From the NCBI GenBank assembly GCA_963762435.1, contig CAVXLN010000015.1, forward strand, positions 310,001 to 374,000: DNA of 64,000 nucleotides. The letters run 5' to 3'. Every line of letters starts with the position of its first letter. Positions within the stretch are counted from its first letter, which is position 1. The notes under the pieces are model-generated. The model saw only the letters and a list, made by a program, of their open reading frames with translations. It was not told the DNA's origin and made no database searches. The position numbers and the translations under genes are program-made. Of the stretch, positions 60,938 through 64,000 are shown one piece after another. The stretch comes from JAXDMU01 sp963762435 (GTDB lineage Bacteria; Pseudomonadota; Alphaproteobacteria; ATCC43930; CGMCC-115725).

Positions 60938-60973
60938 GTGCTGATTGAGGCCTGCTGAGCCCGTCTTTCCTGA
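60909..60973 (-). ncRNA. Candidate small RNA
   Basis: A promoter (61007-60979) and an intrinsic terminator (60937-60901) enclose about 65-72 nt on the minus strand without a plausible ORF. This is the size and layout of a bacterial small RNA. No known RNA family recognised. Confidence 0.45.
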
Positions 60974-60978
60974 TCGCT

Positions 60979-61007
60979 AATATATCGGGAATGAGGGCTG
61001 CTGTCAA
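60979..61007 (-). promoter_or_regulatory. Near-consensus sigma-70 promoter of the candidate small RNA
   Basis: On the minus strand TTGACA, a 17-bp spacer and TATATT: perfect -35 and five of six -10 bases. No gene follows except the short terminated transcript. Confidence 0.65.
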
Positions 61008-61033
61008 AATGATAAAATGGAATAGTAATCGCC

Positions 61034-61555
61034 ATGAATCTACCAAATTGGTCCGTCAGCGATATTATTACGTACGGATCGCTAATTATTGGCGCGTTTG
61101 TATTAGCGTTGTCTCCTATTATGACCAGTAGACACACCTCGACCGAGGCTTCTGAAGGGCTGGCAGTAGTGCCGCGCAGATTGAAATTCTGGTCGTTGAC
61201 CAACATTCCCGCAGCTATGGTGACCATCGCGGCCATATCGTGGCTAGCCGCCCAGGCCGGTCTATGGGGATCTCCCAAGATCGTTGACGTATACCAGCAT
61301 GTATTTGATGGAGATACGGTAATATTAGACAATCATAGGTATTTTAATTGCACATTCAACAACGTCCATTTTAGATGGAATGGAGGATATTTTTCCATAT
61401 CGAACTCCGCAGTAAATGGCGGGTCCTTCGAAACACAGAACGATACTGCTGTCCAAACGGTAGATCTCCTCAAGGCCTTGAATTTCCTCGGAGACAAGAC
61501 TTTCGCGGCCGACTGGAAACGCTTTCCCCCTGAACATTTCGAATCTAAGCCATAG
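61034..61555 (+). CDS. Hypothetical membrane protein with beta-repeat domain
   Basis: A 173-residue protein: two membrane helices (about 10-30 and 58-78) and a C-terminal region VILDNHRYFNCTFNNVHFRW that looks like a small right-handed beta solenoid (pentapeptide-like strand repeats). Base composition is more AT-rich than the core genes, which suggests transfer. Similar short proteins with a Y-x-N-C-T-F motif are widespread but uncharacterised. Confidence 0.7.
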   Translation: MNLPNWSVSDIITYGSLIIGAFVLALSPIMTSRHTSTEASEGLAVVPRRLKFWSLTNIPAAMVTIAAISWLAAQAGLWGSPKIVDVYQHVFDGDTVILDNHRYFNCTFNNVHFRWNGGYFSISNSAVNGGSFETQNDTAVQTVDLLKALNFLGDKTFAADWKRFPPEHFESKP

Positions 61556-61571
61556 ATGAAGGACGCGAACG

Positions 61572-61745
61572 ATGTCGCGAAAAGCTACTCCGAAACCTGA
61601 CGACCCGGCCCAATCCAAGCGGTTCATCGAGACCGCGAAGGAGCTTGAGGCGGACGAGGATGAGACCGCATTCGATCGCGCCTTCGAAAAGGTCACGCCT
61701 TCGGCTCCCCCATCTCGTCCATCCGAGAAGCCATCTTCTTCATAA
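61572..61745 (+). CDS. Small hypothetical protein
   Basis: A 57-residue, highly charged protein (MSRKATPKPDDPAQSKRFIE, then ETAFDRAFEKV). This short KPDDPAQSKRFIE pattern is recognisable in many alphaproteobacterial small proteins of unknown function. Its 3' end overlaps the convergent HEPN-type gene by 53 nt. It is too short to be called easily but codon content is normal. Confidence 0.7.
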   Translation: MSRKATPKPDDPAQSKRFIETAKELEADEDETAFDRAFEKVTPSAPPSRPSEKPSSS

Positions 61746-62586
61746 AGCCCTTGACGGCCATGAGGATGTGCTCGGCCTCATCGTCGGTATACTTGTTCTC
61801 GACGTGCATGGTGGCGTTGCGCCACGGATTTTTGACCGCGTCTAAAGAGACGTAAAGCGCCTCGAATAAGGCGCCATCGCCACTTAGCCTATCGGCTGCA
61901 GTAGGCCATTTCGTATCGATGCCGGCCGATACGGCCTTGAGGATATGCCCCCAATTCCGCTCGGCAGGACGCAGAGGGTCCGGGATGGAGAGGCACCTAG
62001 CGATAGCAGTGATGCCGATTTCCATGAGCCTCATGAGGTGAAATACGCAGGCCGTGGATCGTCCAAGCGCCAGACATTTCGCAGCCTCATCTAGCTCAAA
62101 AGAAGCGCTTTTGAACCTGTCCTCAAAAGTTTGGCCGAACAGCGGCTTTTTCGGCTCGTAGTAAGACTTATCAGTCCGACTTAATGATATAAATCTTATC
62201 AGGCTGAGCTCTCGAAGCAGAGTTAACTCTATATTTTCAAGACCAGACAAGACATGCTCCCACTTCACGTCCGTCTTTTCCATGTGGTCGGCCAGATCTT
62301 TAGCTGATAGCAGGGTAACCTCAGCTTCGAGCAGATCAAGGTGTGCAATCAAATTCCGAATTCTCGGAACCAAGAACTCTCTGTCCCTTTGCTCTATCCC
62401 TTCGTCGCGCTTGAATGTGGGATCGTCATCAGTCCAGTCCGCCCTAATCCAAGCGGACATTTCTTTGATGCCGCTGGCAGCTTGGAAAAACGCATCAGCG
62501 CGAAAATTCAGCATGTCCCACAGGCTCCAAAGCCGGCGGGTTTCCAATAGTGAAGGATCTTCCCGCGCCGGGGTTGAGATCAGCAT
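61693..62586 (-). CDS. HEPN-type domain protein
   Basis: A 297-residue protein. The C-terminal part has the HEPN features: LGRSTACVFHLMRLMEIGIT, then NPWRNATMHVENKYTDDEAE, which contains R-N-x3-H (Arg256, His261), the RNA-cleavage motif of HEPN nucleases. The N-terminal half is helical and unrecognised. HEPN proteins act as RNases in toxin-antitoxin and phage-defence systems; activity here is inferred. A LexA-type box lies 59 bp upstream of the start. Confidence 0.75.
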   Translation of the reverse strand: MLISTPAREDPSLLETRRLWSLWDMLNFRADAFFQAASGIKEMSAWIRADWTDDDPTFKRDEGIEQRDREFLVPRIRNLIAHLDLLEAEVTLLSAKDLADHMEKTDVKWEHVLSGLENIELTLLRELSLIRFISLSRTDKSYYEPKKPLFGQTFEDRFKSASFELDEAAKCLALGRSTACVFHLMRLMEIGITAIARCLSIPDPLRPAERNWGHILKAVSAGIDTKWPTAADRLSGDGALFEALYVSLDAVKNPWRNATMHVENKYTDDEAEHILMAVKGFMKKMASRMDEMGEPKA

Positions 62587-62644
62587 ATCTCAACTCTTAG
62601 CGCATGGGTATGGGAAGTGAAACATCGCCCGTTACGTTGATCGG

Positions 62645-62659
62645 GAACAAGAGGGGAAC
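62645..62659 (-). promoter_or_regulatory. LexA (SOS) box, alphaproteobacterial type
   Basis: GTTC-CCCTCTT-GTTC on the minus strand matches the alphaproteobacterial LexA consensus GTTC-N7-GTTC exactly. It lies upstream of the HEPN-type gene, where it could make that gene damage-inducible. Confidence 0.6.
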
Positions 62660-62991
62660 ATATTTGGGGCGGGCGATCAAGATGGGTGGATGGGGTGTGG
62701 ATAACTTCGGTCGGCGAATTGGCGCGCCATGCGGGACGTGGGCTTGCTTATTGTATGAGTGTCGTTTTCACTCATTTTCTTTGTCCCTTCGTCACCAATT
62801 CCCGGTTGTAGAGGTCATTTCGTCGCCCGACGACATAGTCAAGCTGGCTTGCAACCTATTTATACATATGCTACCCGCTCCAAATAGCGGAAATCAAAAA
62901 GCTTTCAGATAATTTGCCATCTACTCTGTGCCCCAATAAGATAATCGCCTCGAATAGAAGCGATCGATTTGCCGCTACCGCAGGATAGGGT
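62660..62991. other. Gap without a convincing gene
   Basis: Between the LexA-like box and the decayed gene at 62992 there is only one open frame of about 100 codons on the plus strand (62604-62912), with a composition unlike real proteins here. I see no RNA gene or repeat. It may be the eroded remains of a former neighbour. Confidence 0.4.
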
Positions 62992-63463
62992 ATGTATAAA
63001 TTTATTATTTTGGCAATCGTCTCAACGATCGTGCTTGACCCGGCCACGCAGGCCGCGACGTTGAATTCGAGAAGCGCAAGCGACAGCCGCTTGGGTGCTC
63101 GAACAAATAAAGCTCGATGAAATTGCAGATCTAAATAAACGATGCGGGACGAGCGCATTAAGTGCCGAATCAATTCAGAAAGAAAATTGCAGAACTATCC
63201 ATTCTATATTTCTGGAGAAACTACTCACAGATCCAAGGTTGCAAGGAAATCCCATTCGACACCGAGTACGGATAAGGGGTGCTTATATAGCCGGCCCCGT
63301 AGATATATCTGACAGCGATATCGAGCCGGAAGTCTGGATTGATGGAAGTAAGATAGATGGGGAAGTTAGGCTCGACGGCACGCACTTTCATCGACTTATT
63401 TCAATACAACAGACCATTGTTAATGGGGATTTTTCGCAATTAAGGCGCAAAGTAACCAGTTAG
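62992..63463 (+). pseudogene. Frameshifted exported protein with pentapeptide-like repeats
   Basis: 62992-63118 encodes MYKFIILAIVSTIVLDPATQ and runs to a stop after 42 codons. In the next frame, from about 63065, WVLEQIKLDEIADLNKRCGT continues to 63463, ending in strand repeats (VRIRGAYIAGPVDISDSDI, VRLDGTHF). Together they look like one exported protein split by a one-base shift and cut short at its 3' end. AT-rich like its surroundings. Confidence 0.5.
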
Positions 63464-63518
63464 CCGCCCCAATATCGGGTAGAATGTCTATCTGAATAAC
63501 TGGTTGCGAGCATGTATT

Positions 63519-63986
63519 ATGGCCGACAGCCATTTGGTGAGCGGCCTGAGGAATTTGCGGGCCGAGAAGCTCGGCAAGCTTCAGCAGTTGAAGAAGGAAA
63601 TCGACCGGCTCGTCTCGGAGGCTACCGAGGTCGAGGGGATGATTGAGCATGTCGATGCCGTCCTGAAGGACGTGGCGCCAGACACCGATCTCGAAGCCAT
63701 CAAGCCCGTGCGCGCCCGCCAGCCGGAAGCCCGCGGCGGCGTTCCTCGGCTTCACTCAGACGGCAGGCTGCCGGTGACCCAACAGGTGCTCAGAGTTCTG
63801 CGCGAGGAAAGCATCCCGATGACCGCCGACGAGGTCATTGCCTGCGTTGCCCGCCATCATCGGGACAAGGACGAAAGAAAGCTTGCCAACAATGTCCGCG
63901 TTTTCCTGTCCTTGAAGACCAGGGAAGGCCTGCTCGTCGCCAACGACACCGCCGACGGCCGGAAGCGTTACGCGATCAATCGGTGA
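63519..63986 (+). CDS. Coiled-coil plus winged-helix hypothetical protein
   Basis: A 155-residue protein: an N-terminal coiled coil (LRNLRAEKLGKLQQLKKEID onward, about 8-55), a linker, and a C-terminal winged-helix-like domain (VTQQVLRVLREESIPMTADE, LKTREGLLVANDTADGRKRY). The layout suggests a DNA-associated dimer. Start at MADSHLV, five codons after the first ATG. GC content returns to the core level here. Confidence 0.65.
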   Translation: MADSHLVSGLRNLRAEKLGKLQQLKKEIDRLVSEATEVEGMIEHVDAVLKDVAPDTDLEAIKPVRARQPEARGGVPRLHSDGRLPVTQQVLRVLREESIPMTADEVIACVARHHRDKDERKLANNVRVFLSLKTREGLLVANDTADGRKRYAINR

Positions 63987-64000
63987 TTCCGCTATCGCCG

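Noticed and set aside
62604..62912. 102-codon plus-strand frame downstream of the LexA-like box
   Set aside because: Composition unlike neighbouring proteins, no ribosome site, and the LexA box would lie inside it.

Overview
The window is GC-rich DNA from the chromosome of a flagellated alphaproteobacterium, most likely in or near Rhodospirillales. Supporting signs are a sciP gene beside the fliF operon, divergent fliX and flgI, FlbD, FlhF/FlhG, MotE, a one-cysteine DksA, CtrA-like boxes and a GTTC-N7-GTTC LexA-type box. The genus cannot be fixed from sequence alone.

Layout: 0-4 kb holds a LysR regulator divergent from a beta-propeller protein, a diguanylate cyclase, a GIY-YIG protein and tRNA-Ser(CGA). 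4.3-10.1 kb is a conserved housekeeping run: rplU-rpmA-terminator-obgE-proB-proA-nadD-rsfS-rlmH. 10.4-22.7 kb is one long minus-strand flagellar operon, fliF-fliG-fliH-fliN-motA-like-flbD-flhA-flhF-flhG and a fliK-like gene, with sciP just upstream. 24.4-29.7 kb holds flgI-flgJ-flgN-like-fliK-flgD, divergent from fliX. 29.7-41.3 kb interrupts the flagellar genes with a small lipoprotein, dksA, an acyl-CoA dehydrogenase/phosphotransferase cluster, a marR-MFS-acyl-CoA dehydrogenase operon with a clear palindromic operator, and a repeat-rich HExxH protein with a small downstream partner. 41.2-54.9 kb returns to flagella: flgF-flgG-flgA-flgH (minus) divergent from fliL-fliL-fliM-DUF6468-motE-cheZ-motB-like-motB-TPR gene (plus). 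A sterol-desaturase gene lies between flgH and a truncated second copy of the flgH 3' end. 54.9-58.9 kb has two GNAT acetyltransferases, an S9 peptidase, a cold-shock protein and small genes. 58.9-64 kb is accessory DNA, partly AT-richer: an IS1595-type transposase, a candidate small RNA, a HEPN-type gene behind a LexA-like box, small hypothetical genes and a decayed gene.

The most coherent discovery is regulatory. The three flagellar control regions (upstream of fliF, between flgI and fliX, between flgF and fliL) all carry the same palindrome, CCGGCA-N5-TGCCGG or a close variant. It is in tandem with 21-22 bp between centres at two of them. The divergent operons flgI and flgF each have a near-consensus sigma-54 promoter about 110-145 bp from the palindrome, the usual distance for an enhancer. 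fliF, fliX, the second fliL and sciP instead have CtrA-like boxes. Since FlbD (sigma-54 activator), FliX (its partner) and SciP (CtrA inhibitor) are all encoded here, the window seems to hold a nearly complete CtrA to FlbD/sigma-54 flagellar hierarchy with its DNA sites.

Other points of interest: rsfS has no ATG, GTG or TTG in the right place and seems to start at ATC; two MotB-like genes are adjacent and the first lacks the ion-binding aspartate; there are two FliK-like and two FliL proteins; and the HExxH repeat protein has no function I recognise.
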